NCBI GenBank assembly: GCA_028282885.1
Contig: JANQGX010000008.1
Location: forward strand, 28,472 to 92,471
Origin: SAR324 cluster bacterium
GTDB taxonomy: Bacteria > SAR324 > XYD2-FULL-50-16
DNA length: 64,000 bases
Reading direction: 5' to 3'
In this document: one piece after another, positions 1-8,120 of the stretch
Position numbering within the stretch: position 1 is the first letter of the stretch
Layout: each line of letters begins with the position of its first letter
Made by a program: the position numbers and the translations under genes
The notes under the pieces: model-generated
Told to the model about the DNA's origin: nothing
What the model saw: the letters and a program-made list of their open reading frames with translations, nothing else
The model's database searches: none

Positions 1-48
1 TTTGCAGATTCAGATCGCATCCGGATTCTGGATTTACAGATTTCGGGT

Positions 49-75
49 AATCCCAATTTAGGGAGATTTGGGATT
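49..75. other. Inverted repeat upstream of the first gene
   Basis: AATCCCAA (49-56) and TTGGGATT (68-75) form a perfect 8-bp inverted repeat with an 11-nt loop, about 190 bases before the first gene. No U-rich tail follows, so it is more likely an operator or RNA hairpin than a terminator. The rest of 1-265 shows no gene and no promoter that I can support. Confidence 0.35.
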
Positions 76-265
76 CTCAAACGGAATCTGATTTCAAAAT
101 GGTTCCACAGGATAGTCAATCCGAAAAAGCAAGCGCAGACCAACTCGCGTTGATTTCTGTTTCATTTCGAGGTTTCACCTTACTCGACCAGATGTTCAGT
201 GTCCCAATTTCATTATGGGTTTTCAAGGTGTTATTATCCCTTAACTATTGAATAAGAGATTGCTC

Positions 266-1879
266 ATGAATACCGAAAAAGTTGATGTGATCGTGATTGG
301 TTCCGGGGTTTCCGGAATGACCGCAGCCGGTATGTTGACCAAGGATTGCGGAAAAAAAGTTGTGGTTTTTGAAAGAGCCCCGTTCCTGGGAGGCAGATGT
401 CTCTCATATTACGGCAAAGGAGACAAAGTCATCGCCGATGGCGTTGAAATGGATGCAGAGGCTTTTAAAAAGTCCCTGGGTCATTCCCTCTGTTATCTCG
501 GTAAGTGCACACCGGACATTGAGACCATCTTCGAAAAAGGACTTCTGGACGGACGGACATTCGAAGCCGGCGGACATGGTCTGTTCTGGGGAAACAACAA
601 TCGGGCGGATATTGTCCTCAACCATTTTGGAAAACATGTGGAGATGCCTCTTAATCGAGGGCTTGGCTTCATTGAATGGCAGGGATTGAACGAAGACGGA
701 ACCGTTAAGAAAACCGTCTCTCACCAGGTTCAGAAAGGTAAGCCATACCCCTGGATGAGTGAAGAGGGCTTTGCCAAAACCATGGAGCAGTTGACAGACA
801 TGGCTAAACTCACTTTTGAAGACCTGGGTAAGCTTACCCGCAAATCTCTGCAGGAGTGGCTTGAAGAGCGGGGAATGCATCCGGAAGCCTATAACTATAT
901 CAAAGTTCTGGCCGCTTGTCAGACAGGGCAAGCTGAACCCAGGATGACTTCCGCTGCAGATTTCCTTGGTTACATGGCGATGGCGAAGTATATTCGCATG
1001 AATCTGATCACCGGCTCGGTTGCAACGGCGGATAAACCGGGCACTATCGCCATACCGCTGGCCCTGGAACAGCCGATTAAAGACAACGGAGGTGAAATCT
1101 GGCGGAATACACCGGTGACTGAAGTTGTCATCGAAAACGGTGTTGCAAAAGGCGTGAAATATCAAAAGGATGGTCAGGAGCACACCCTGATGGCGGACAA
1201 TGTGATTTGCACCATTCCTCCCAAGTATGCATTCCAGGTTCTGCCTGAAACAGCCTTTCCGCCGGAATGGGTCTCCTTTCTCAAGGAAGATCATTGGGGA
1301 ATCGGGCTCTTGACAGGTTGGGCAGGCACCAAACGCTCCATCATTGAGGACATTGGCATTGATAAACGTTCCTTTATCTGGATGCCGGGTATCACAACCG
1401 AGGAAGAAGGATTCATCGGTGTCGTGGATATGGTGATGTGTGAGTTTGACGCCTGGAAAGATGGAGAGGCAGATCGTGCACCTGACGGTAAAACCGAATA
1501 TCTTTTCTCAACTGCTTTGACGGACGAGGAAATGCGTAATCCCGAAAGGGTTAACCTGGTAATCGAACGCTGTGAAGCCTGGGCCAGGGCGAATTTCCCA
1601 ACGTGGGATGAAGATGTTGAATTCATTCTCTGGACACCATCCCCGGATGCCCTCGGTACAACACGCCCGGTAGGTACGGACCGTCCGAAGCACAAAAATC
1701 CTTATGTAGCAGGCTTGTGGTTCGCGGGTGATCAGTACGGTGAAAGGAGCTGGGGTTGCGGAGTGGATCTGGCGGCCCTATCAGCGGTTGTTTGTGTGGA
1801 CCAGATGATGGGAACGAACTTTGAGGAAGAGCTCTTTCCCGAGCATCATCGGGGTATTGATATCGAACCGGCCGAATAA
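266..1879 (+). CDS. FAD-dependent oxidoreductase, phytoene desaturase / carotenoid isomerase-like
   Basis: A flavoprotein of about 537 residues. A Rossmann FAD-binding motif (VIGSGVSGMTAAGML) lies within the first 30 residues, followed by a glutamate-ended strand (VVVFERAPFLGGR) typical of phytoene-desaturase-type amine oxidases. A C-terminal FAD-closing segment (GLWFAGDQYGERSWGCGVDLA) is also typical. The frame opens at a TTG at 248, but the ATG at 266 puts the FAD motif at the usual distance from the N-terminus and is preferred. The family oxidises, isomerises or saturates polyene or isoprenoid C-C bonds. As the first gene of an acyl-CoA catabolic cluster it may act on a hydrophobic substrate; the substrate cannot be read from sequence. 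A separate family member lies at 53817. Confidence 0.8.
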   Translation: MNTEKVDVIVIGSGVSGMTAAGMLTKDCGKKVVVFERAPFLGGRCLSYYGKGDKVIADGVEMDAEAFKKSLGHSLCYLGKCTPDIETIFEKGLLDGRTFEAGGHGLFWGNNNRADIVLNHFGKHVEMPLNRGLGFIEWQGLNEDGTVKKTVSHQVQKGKPYPWMSEEGFAKTMEQLTDMAKLTFEDLGKLTRKSLQEWLEERGMHPEAYNYIKVLAACQTGQAEPRMTSAADFLGYMAMAKYIRMNLITGSVATADKPGTIAIPLALEQPIKDNGGEIWRNTPVTEVVIENGVAKGVKYQKDGQEHTLMADNVICTIPPKYAFQVLPETAFPPEWVSFLKEDHWGIGLLTGWAGTKRSIIEDIGIDKRSFIWMPGITTEEEGFIGVVDMVMCEFDAWKDGEADRAPDGKTEYLFSTALTDEEMRNPERVNLVIERCEAWARANFPTWDEDVEFILWTPSPDALGTTRPVGTDRPKHKNPYVAGLWFAGDQYGERSWGCGVDLAALSAVVCVDQMMGTNFEEELFPEHHRGIDIEPAE

Positions 1880-1920
1880 AACCCTTATTCATTTTAGCTG
1901 CGTTTAACGCGGAGAGGTCA

Positions 1921-1994
1921 CCTGTCACTCCAGGAATACCCAGGGGTGGCAGGAATCAGGATTGGATAACGATCAAAGAATCCTTTGATCCAAT
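1921..1994 (+). other. Two intergenic hairpins between the first two genes
   Basis: The 247-bp gap holds two stem-loops. The first pairs 1921-1931 with 1943-1953 (11 bp, two G-U pairs). The second pairs GATCAAAG (1971-1978) with CTTTGATC (1983-1990) around a 4-nt loop, with partial extension by ATTGG and CCAAT outside. Neither has a run of U. They could end or process the upstream transcript, or protect the 5' end of the next. Confidence 0.4.
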
Positions 1995-2126
1995 AATAGA
2001 ACTGACAATTGCCGATATCTATTTGTGTGACGATTCAGCACACCACAATCCCCTTTGGGGTCAAATGATGAATGGTCACCTTTTCGAAATATTCAGGGAT
2101 GAAACACTCCCGTAAGGAGAAAAACA

Positions 2127-3566
2127 ATGGGATTAATAACACCGGAACAATTCAGAGAGAGTTTGAACGACGGCCGTGTCGTCTACTACAAAGGTGAAAG
2201 AGTTGAGAATGTATCCACCCATCCCAATTTAAGTGTCTGCGTGGATCTGGCAGCGATCGACTATGAAATGTGTGAAGATCCTAAACACAGGGAACTGGCG
2301 GTCATGGAAGATCCGGAAACCGGAAATGAAATCAGCCGATATTACTACAAGCCCCAGAATGCCGATGATCTTCTGAAGGCGCATAAACTGATCGTTACGG
2401 CAACAGAACTGGGTGATGGTTATATTCCATTGGCCCATGATATCGGTGCGGATGCTTTGAATGCGATCGAGATCACCGCAAACATGATGGGGAATAAGGA
2501 ATATATGACCCGCATTGCAAATTATCGGAAAGTGTTGCAGGAGCAAGATCTCTCTACCTGTGCCGCAGTTACTGACGTAAAAGGAGACAGGATGTTGCGC
2601 CCGTCGCACCCCGAGCAGGCCCATCCCGATTTCAATCTGCGCATCGTTGATAAAAACGATGACGGTATCATTGTTCGCGGCTGCAAAATCCATATCACCG
2701 GTGCTGCTTATTGCAATGACATCATTGCGATTCCCTGTCGGGCCATGACTGAAAACGATGGTGACTATGCCGTTGCGTTCGCCATTCCTGCCAATACCAA
2801 GGGAATCAAACAGATTTGTCGTCCCTTTACTTCCCATATCAGTTCACTCGAATTCCCGAATTCAAGGCCCTTGAGGGTTCATACCGATTCCATGATCATA
2901 TTTGAAGACGTTCTGGTGCCCTGGGAAAGGGTTTTTCTCTGCGGTGAATGGAAGTTTGCGGCAACCATGGTTTACAACTTTGCCTTGATGCATAGGAGAA
3001 CCGGCTGTTCATACAGAATTCCGCTTTCCGAGCAATTTGTCGGGGTTGCCGCGGCAATTGCGGAATACAACGGTATCTCCTCGGCTCCACATGTCAAGGA
3101 GAAGCTGATCGATCTGATCATCTACCTGGAAACCCTGAAATCGCTTTCCAAGACAGCCTGCTACGATTTTGTCATGAGAGGCGGTCTCGCAGTTCCCAAC
3201 CCTATAGCTACCAATATGGCAAAGTATCATTTTGCCCACAATTATCATGATGTGGTGAAGATTGTTGAAGACCTGGCGGGTGGATTGCTTGTGACAGCGC
3301 CAACCTACAAGGATTATCAATTGCCGGAGCTGCAGGCCGATATTGATAAATACCTGCAGGCTGCCAAGCATATATCCACTGAAAACCGATTGCGGATGCT
3401 GGATCTGATCCGTCGCATCACAACGGCTGATCTGGAAACCATCTGTCTGCACGGTGAAGGCTCGCCAATGGCTGAGAGAATGACCATCTTCATGGAGGCC
3501 GGAGGTGTGTTGAAGGAATGTCAAAAACTCGTTGAGGAGATGGCACAGGTGGATCGCAACAAATAA
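2127..3566 (+). CDS. 4-hydroxyphenylacetate 3-hydroxylase / 4-hydroxybutyryl-CoA dehydratase superfamily protein
   Basis: A 479-residue flavoprotein with the acyl-CoA-dehydrogenase-like fold shared by HpaB monooxygenases and the FAD/[4Fe-4S] dehydratase AbfD. The central part (IHITGAAYCNDIIAIPCRAM, then DYAVAFAIPAN) resembles the AbfD branch. However, the segment where AbfD carries its paired cluster cysteines reads LGDGYIPLAHDIGADALNA and has none. An HRRTGC motif lies where AbfD has its His/Cys pair, but with different spacing. The protein therefore probably lacks the iron-sulfur cluster and may be a flavin-dependent hydroxylase, isomerase or dehydratase. The ribosome binding site (AAGGAG) sits well before ATG 2127. 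It precedes an SDR gene by 44 bp. Confidence 0.75.
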   Translation: MGLITPEQFRESLNDGRVVYYKGERVENVSTHPNLSVCVDLAAIDYEMCEDPKHRELAVMEDPETGNEISRYYYKPQNADDLLKAHKLIVTATELGDGYIPLAHDIGADALNAIEITANMMGNKEYMTRIANYRKVLQEQDLSTCAAVTDVKGDRMLRPSHPEQAHPDFNLRIVDKNDDGIIVRGCKIHITGAAYCNDIIAIPCRAMTENDGDYAVAFAIPANTKGIKQICRPFTSHISSLEFPNSRPLRVHTDSMIIFEDVLVPWERVFLCGEWKFAATMVYNFALMHRRTGCSYRIPLSEQFVGVAAAIAEYNGISSAPHVKEKLIDLIIYLETLKSLSKTACYDFVMRGGLAVPNPIATNMAKYHFAHNYHDVVKIVEDLAGGLLVTAPTYKDYQLPELQADIDKYLQAAKHISTENRLRMLDLIRRITTADLETICLHGEGSPMAERMTIFMEAGGVLKECQKLVEEMAQVDRNK

Positions 3567-3610
3567 CCCGGTTATCGGAACCGAATCACAGATTAAACCA
3601 AGGAGGAAAA

Positions 3611-4375
3611 ATGGATTGTTCTTATCTCTCATTTGACAAAAAAGTGGTTATGGTAACCGGCGGTAGTCGCGGTATCGGCAAATCCATCGCCCTGGCTTTT
3701 GCCGATGCGGGTGCGGATATCATTCTCGCCAGCCGGAAGCTTGAGGACCTGGAAAAGGTTGCGGTTGAGATTCGCGATATGGGCCGAAAAGCTCTCTGTG
3801 TCCCGACCCATGCCAAGAAACCCGAAGACCTGCAGAACCTTGTGGATAAATCCATGGCGGAATATGGCAAGATCGATGTCCTGGTCAATAACGCCGCTAC
3901 GAATCCTGCCATGGGAGATATCGTCGATACGGATGAGAAAGTCTTCAACCATATTATCGATACCAATCTCAAAGGCTATTTTCTGCTCAGCAAGCTGGTC
4001 GGTAAAATAATGCAGACCCGGAAATCAGGAAACATCATCAATATCTCTTCTGCCGGTGGCGTAAGCCCTGCTGCCGGTCTGGGACCCTATTGTATCAGTA
4101 AGGCCGGGATCAATATGTTGACGAAACAGATGGCCATGGAGTTGGGACCATACAATGTCAGGGTCAATGCTATCGCACCAAGAATTGTCAAAACCAGTTT
4201 CAGTGAAGCGCTCTGGAGCAATGACAAGCTGATGGCGCAGGAATATAAGCTGACACCGCTGAAAGTAGTCGCAACGCCGGAAGAGATGGCACAAGGGGCT
4301 TTGTACCTGGCCTCTTCCGCCACCAACTACATGACAGGCCATATACTGGTCATCAACGGTGGCGCTTTCTTCTAA
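3611..4375 (+). CDS. Short-chain dehydrogenase/reductase (FabG-like)
   Basis: A classical SDR of 254 residues. The cofactor motif TGGSRGIG lies at residues 16-23, NNAATNP follows the fourth strand, the catalytic serine is in NISSAGG, and the YCISK motif carries the catalytic Tyr and Lys. The C-terminus (MTGHILVINGGAFF) is typical of 3-oxoacyl reductases and 3-hydroxyacyl-CoA dehydrogenases. It probably interconverts a hydroxyl and a ketone on the cluster's substrate using NAD(P)H. Ribosome binding site AAGGAGG lies just before the ATG. Its end overlaps the ferredoxin gene by 17 bases, which implies co-translation. Confidence 0.88.
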   Translation: MDCSYLSFDKKVVMVTGGSRGIGKSIALAFADAGADIILASRKLEDLEKVAVEIRDMGRKALCVPTHAKKPEDLQNLVDKSMAEYGKIDVLVNNAATNPAMGDIVDTDEKVFNHIIDTNLKGYFLLSKLVGKIMQTRKSGNIINISSAGGVSPAAGLGPYCISKAGINMLTKQMAMELGPYNVRVNAIAPRIVKTSFSEALWSNDKLMAQEYKLTPLKVVATPEEMAQGALYLASSATNYMTGHILVINGGAFF

Positions 4376-4619
4376 ACTGGAAGTCAACCAGGAAGTCTGC
4401 GCCGGATGCGGAACCTGCGAATTGAATTGCCCGGAGCAGGCTATTACCTGCTCCGACAGGATTCGGATCGATTCTGACCGTTGCAGGAAATGCCTGGAAT
4501 GTCTCAATCGTTGCCCCACGAGAGCCATCATCGATTCGGATTCAAAATCGAATCCCGGAAAAGCCAACACCATCATCGGGTCGAATGGGGAAATCCCAGG
4601 AGATAAAGGAACCAACTGA
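4359..4619 (+). CDS. 2x[4Fe-4S] ferredoxin
   Basis: An 86-residue bacterial-type ferredoxin. Two CxxCxxCxxxCP motifs are visible: CAGCGTCELNCP and CRKCLECLNRCP, each followed by xAI as usual. The GTG start lies inside the end of the SDR gene (17-base overlap). It should carry electrons for a neighbouring flavoprotein, such as the nitronate-monooxygenase-like protein, the HpaB/AbfD-like protein or the desaturase-like protein. It ends two bases before the next ATG, so these genes form one tightly packed unit. Confidence 0.9.
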   Translation: MALSSKLEVNQEVCAGCGTCELNCPEQAITCSDRIRIDSDRCRKCLECLNRCPTRAIIDSDSKSNPGKANTIIGSNGEIPGDKGTN

Positions 4620-4621
4620 AC

Positions 4622-5518
4622 ATGGCTTCAATTCACACTGATCTGACAAGATTGCTGGGAATCAAGTACCCGATTATCGGTGCTCCCATGTTTCTTGTAT
4701 CTTATGAAGCATTGACCATTGCTGTTTCAGAAGCTGGTGGCCTGGGAATGTTTCCGTTGCCCAACTACCGCTCCCTGGTTGATCTGGAAGAGGCACTCAA
4801 AACAATCCGTCAGGCAACTCAAAAACCGATCGGGGTTAACATCCACCTCTCCGGAAAATTCCCCTGGGAAGAGCAACTGGCTATCTGTCTTGATATGGGG
4901 GTGTCGTTTTTTATTACTTCTCTCGGAGATCCGGGTTTGATTATCGACAGGGTTCATCAGAAAGGTGGTGCCGTTTTTGCGGATGTCGTGTCTCTAAACC
5001 AGGGAATACGAGCCAGGGAAAGAGGTGTTGACGGACTTGTTGCTGTAGCTGCAGGCGCAGGTGGGCATGGTGGCAGGATCCCTACAATTGTTCTGGTTCC
5101 GTATCTTAAAGAGCAAACAGGGCTTCCCATTGTAGCAGCCGGTGGTGTCAGCACAGGTCCACAACTCGCCTCTGCGCTTTGCATGGGAGCATGCGGAGCG
5201 ATTACCGGAACGAGACTGATTGCCTCGGATGAAGCCAGGGTTGGTGAAGATTATAAGAAGGCTGTAATCGAAGCCGGGCCGGACGGCATTGTTGTAACGG
5301 ACCGGCTGACCGGCAATAATGCCAGTTGGATTGCTAAAAGTATCGAAGGAGTGGAAAACGGGCCGGATCTCAGGTCAAAAAAATGGAAGACTCTCTGGAG
5401 TGCCGGACAAAGCGTTGCCCAGGTCGAAGGGATCAGGCCTGCGGGGGAGATTATCAAGGAGATGGCTGAAGAGTGCGTCCTGGCTATCAAAAAAATCAAT
5501 CAGGTCTGCATTGCCTGA
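4622..5518 (+). CDS. Nitronate monooxygenase / 2-nitropropane dioxygenase family flavoprotein
   Basis: A 298-residue FMN TIM-barrel protein. Family hallmarks are the N-terminal KYPIIGAPMF, AVSEAGGLGMF, GAGGHGG in the middle, and the phosphate-binding segment PIVAAGGVSTG followed by ALCMGACGAITGTRL. Annotated members oxidise nitronates. Close relatives (FabK) are enoyl-ACP reductases, and many cluster-associated members have no proven reaction. Its position between ferredoxin and acyl-CoA dehydrogenase genes makes an enoyl-CoA reductase-type role as plausible as nitronate oxidation. The ATG is 2 bp after the ferredoxin stop. Confidence 0.82.
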   Translation: MASIHTDLTRLLGIKYPIIGAPMFLVSYEALTIAVSEAGGLGMFPLPNYRSLVDLEEALKTIRQATQKPIGVNIHLSGKFPWEEQLAICLDMGVSFFITSLGDPGLIIDRVHQKGGAVFADVVSLNQGIRARERGVDGLVAVAAGAGGHGGRIPTIVLVPYLKEQTGLPIVAAGGVSTGPQLASALCMGACGAITGTRLIASDEARVGEDYKKAVIEAGPDGIVVTDRLTGNNASWIAKSIEGVENGPDLRSKKWKTLWSAGQSVAQVEGIRPAGEIIKEMAEECVLAIKKINQVCIA

Positions 5519-5553
5519 TACCGGAAGGACCATGAAATTTTGGAGACGATATA

Positions 5554-6699
5554 ATGGATTATAGTTTCACAAAAAAGCAGGAGGAGTTAAGGGAAAAAAC
5601 TGCTGCTTTTGTCGCCAGGGAGATTCCCAGGGAGGTTGCCCGAAAGGTTGATGAAACCGGGGAGTTTCCTCATGAACTGATGCGAAAGCTGGCGGACGAG
5701 GGATTCTGGAAAATCAATGTACCCACCAAGTACGGTGGTGATGGCGGCAATGTTATCGACCTGATGATTTTTTTTCAGGAGATATCCCGGGCACTGCCTG
5801 TTCTCTCTTGGACGGCGGGAGACGTGCTCCTGTATGGCAATAATATCCTCAAAGTCAACGGTAATGAAGAGCAGCGTGAGAAGTACCTGCCGGGGCTGAT
5901 GAAGGGCGATCTGCTGTTCTGTTTTGCCCTGACGGAACCCGATGCGGGCTCGGATGCTGCCAATATTGCCATGAGCGCTAAACAGCGAGGAGGTGAATAC
6001 CTGCTCAATGGTAACAAAATGTTCATCTCCGGCGCCAGTGTTGCCAATATCGCCGTAACCAATACCCGAACAGGACCGGATCGCTACAACGGCATCACCT
6101 CTTTTCTGGTGGATACGAGTTCGGAAGGATACAGTGCAACCCCGATTAAAAAACTCGGTTATAAAGGTTCGGATACCTGCGAAGTGGTTTATAAAGATGT
6201 CCGGGTGGAAGAACAGGATATCCTTGGCGGAACCGAATGTCTGAACAAGGGTTGGCAGCAGATGATGCGACTTTTGAATGGAGAGAGACTGGTCTTGTCA
6301 GCGTGTGCCAACGGCATCTCGGAAGCTGTTCTGGCCGAAACCATTTCATATGTCAAAAAAAGGAAAAAGAGTGGCAGCCCCGGCATTAAATTCCAGGCGA
6401 TTGAACACAAAATAGCAGAGATGGCGGCCCAACTGGAAGCGGCCAGACAGCTCTCCTTCTATTCAGCCTGGTTGATGGCGGAAGGAAAAGAGTGTGTCAG
6501 GGAGACCTCTATGTGCAAGGTCTTCTGTGCGGAAACCGGGAAACAGATTGCTCATGGTGGAATGGAGATTACCGGCGCTTACGGATACGATATGGAATCC
6601 GATATCCAGCGGTTTTTTCGGGATATCCCGATTCTGGCTATTGGTGGGGGAACATCCCAGATCCAGAAAAATGTTATCGCCAAAACGCTTGGGCTGTAA
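5554..6699 (+). CDS. Acyl-CoA dehydrogenase, likely catalytic subunit
   Basis: A 381-residue acyl-CoA dehydrogenase. The LTEPDAGSDA motif (substrate/FAD region), the YGYDMESDIQRFFRD segment and C-terminal GGGTSQIQ are all present. The MCAD-type catalytic Glu (YEGT) is replaced by Gly (about residue 365). However, Glu244 in NGERLVLS lies where isovaleryl-CoA dehydrogenase carries its base (ERLVLAG), so the enzyme is probably active and may prefer branched substrates. It should make an alpha,beta-enoyl-CoA and pass electrons to ETF. It is followed 83 bp later by a second dehydrogenase that lacks both glutamates, suggesting a two-gene heteromer. Confidence 0.87.
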   Translation: MDYSFTKKQEELREKTAAFVAREIPREVARKVDETGEFPHELMRKLADEGFWKINVPTKYGGDGGNVIDLMIFFQEISRALPVLSWTAGDVLLYGNNILKVNGNEEQREKYLPGLMKGDLLFCFALTEPDAGSDAANIAMSAKQRGGEYLLNGNKMFISGASVANIAVTNTRTGPDRYNGITSFLVDTSSEGYSATPIKKLGYKGSDTCEVVYKDVRVEEQDILGGTECLNKGWQQMMRLLNGERLVLSACANGISEAVLAETISYVKKRKKSGSPGIKFQAIEHKIAEMAAQLEAARQLSFYSAWLMAEGKECVRETSMCKVFCAETGKQIAHGGMEITGAYGYDMESDIQRFFRDIPILAIGGGTSQIQKNVIAKTLGL

Positions 6700-6782
6700 T
6701 CACCCATTCCGGTACTGCAGTCTTTAGATCGTAAGGAAGTTTTTAGTAAGATAGAAACTCGAACCCTTCCATGGAGTAGTCA

Positions 6783-7919
6783 ATGGATTTTGAATTAACA
6801 CGTGAAAACCTGATGATCCGCGATGCCATCCGCAATTGGGTCTCCAAGGAGTGCAACAGGGATGTTGTGGGTGAACTGGATGCCGACTGGGCATTTCCCG
6901 GAAAGCTGTCGAAGAAACTGGCCAAGCTGGGATTCAGCGGAATAACCGTTCCCGAGGAGTTTGACGGTGAGGGAAAAAATATCCTCGGGTCATGCCTGGT
7001 AGTGGAGGAGATTGCCTATGCCTATCCTGCATTGGCTGCTATTTTTGCAGCTTCAGCTTTTAACGGCGGAGCTGTCATCGCTGAATTGGGGAGCCAGCAA
7101 CAAAAGGAGAACCACCTTCCTGGCATATCAAGGGGAACCTTTCTGGTGGCCCTGGCGATCGTTGATGAGGACAGCAGAGCGGATATTCCCGCAGTAAAGG
7201 CATTAAAGAGTGATGATGATTTCGTTTTATCCGGGAAAGCAAGTAATGTGCATCTGGCAGATCAATCAAAACTGATGATTATCTCTGCTCAAACCGGTAC
7301 TGAAGTTGGAGAAACCACCCTTTTCTGTCTGGATATAGCGCAGGATGGAATCTCTATTGAACCGAGAAAAAACCTGGGATATCGCGGAGCAGGTTTTTGC
7401 GATGTCAATCTGACAAATGTCCATGTTCATCAGGATCAGATCCTTGGTGGGAAAGCCGGATTGAACCGGGGAGTGGAGCAGGAAAAACAGATTGTGTCTT
7501 ACCAACTCCTGGCTAATGCAGCGGCCGCTGTCGGGATTGCCAGAGGTGCCCTGGATTACGCAATAGACCATGCCCGGCAGCGGGTTCAGTTTAGTCAGAA
7601 AATAGGCAGTTTTCCGGCTATCGGTCACAAAATGGCGGAGATTGCGTATCGATGTGAAGCAGCCCAGTTTATGGTCTATAAGGCAGCCTGGCAGGCTGAC
7701 CAGGGACAGGATTTCAGCAGGGCGGCTGCCGGGGCAAAATGCCTTGCTGCCGAATCTGCCGTGAATTCCGCAAAAGAAGGACTCCAGATCCTGGGTGGAT
7801 ACGGATACACAATGGAATATGATATCCAGCGCTATCTCAGGGATTCAATGGCATCTCTATTTGTTGGAAAAACCCTGGATGCTCTGAAAGATCAAATCAG
7901 TGTTTCTCTGGGATTATAG
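6783..7919 (+). CDS. Acyl-CoA dehydrogenase paralogue without a recognisable catalytic base
   Basis: 378 residues with acyl-CoA dehydrogenase fold signatures throughout: the N-terminal helical domain, GYRGAGFCDVNLTNVHV, GIARGALDYAIDHA, and GGYGYTMEYDIQRYLRD. The MCAD base position reads VGKT instead of YEGT, and the isovaleryl-CoA-dehydrogenase position aligns with Gln241 in VSYQLLAN. The EPDAGSDA loop is also degenerate (VDEDSRADIPA). By analogy with FadE26/27 and FadE28/29 of actinobacterial steroid catabolism, where one subunit carries the base, it is probably the structural/FAD-binding partner of the preceding gene. This is inference from residues and adjacency. Confidence 0.83.
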   Translation: MDFELTRENLMIRDAIRNWVSKECNRDVVGELDADWAFPGKLSKKLAKLGFSGITVPEEFDGEGKNILGSCLVVEEIAYAYPALAAIFAASAFNGGAVIAELGSQQQKENHLPGISRGTFLVALAIVDEDSRADIPAVKALKSDDDFVLSGKASNVHLADQSKLMIISAQTGTEVGETTLFCLDIAQDGISIEPRKNLGYRGAGFCDVNLTNVHVHQDQILGGKAGLNRGVEQEKQIVSYQLLANAAAAVGIARGALDYAIDHARQRVQFSQKIGSFPAIGHKMAEIAYRCEAAQFMVYKAAWQADQGQDFSRAAAGAKCLAAESAVNSAKEGLQILGGYGYTMEYDIQRYLRDSMASLFVGKTLDALKDQISVSLGL

Positions 7920-8120
7920 AAGTGAGTTGATTTTCGTAACTGTTCAACCATTGCAATTCAAATAAACGGAGGCATTCACTTGTTTATTCATCCTTGCCCG
8001 GAATATCCAAATCATCATCAGGGGATGGAATTAAATAAGATAGATGCAATCCCGGTTTGAGCAGTTACTGTGGTTTTTACAAATATGAAGGTTCACCTCA
8101 AATTAAAAAGGGAATGAGAT

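Noticed and set aside
404..1294. A 296-residue reading frame on the minus strand inside the first flavoprotein gene
   Set aside because: It lies entirely antisense to a clear flavoprotein, has no ribosome binding site and no family features.
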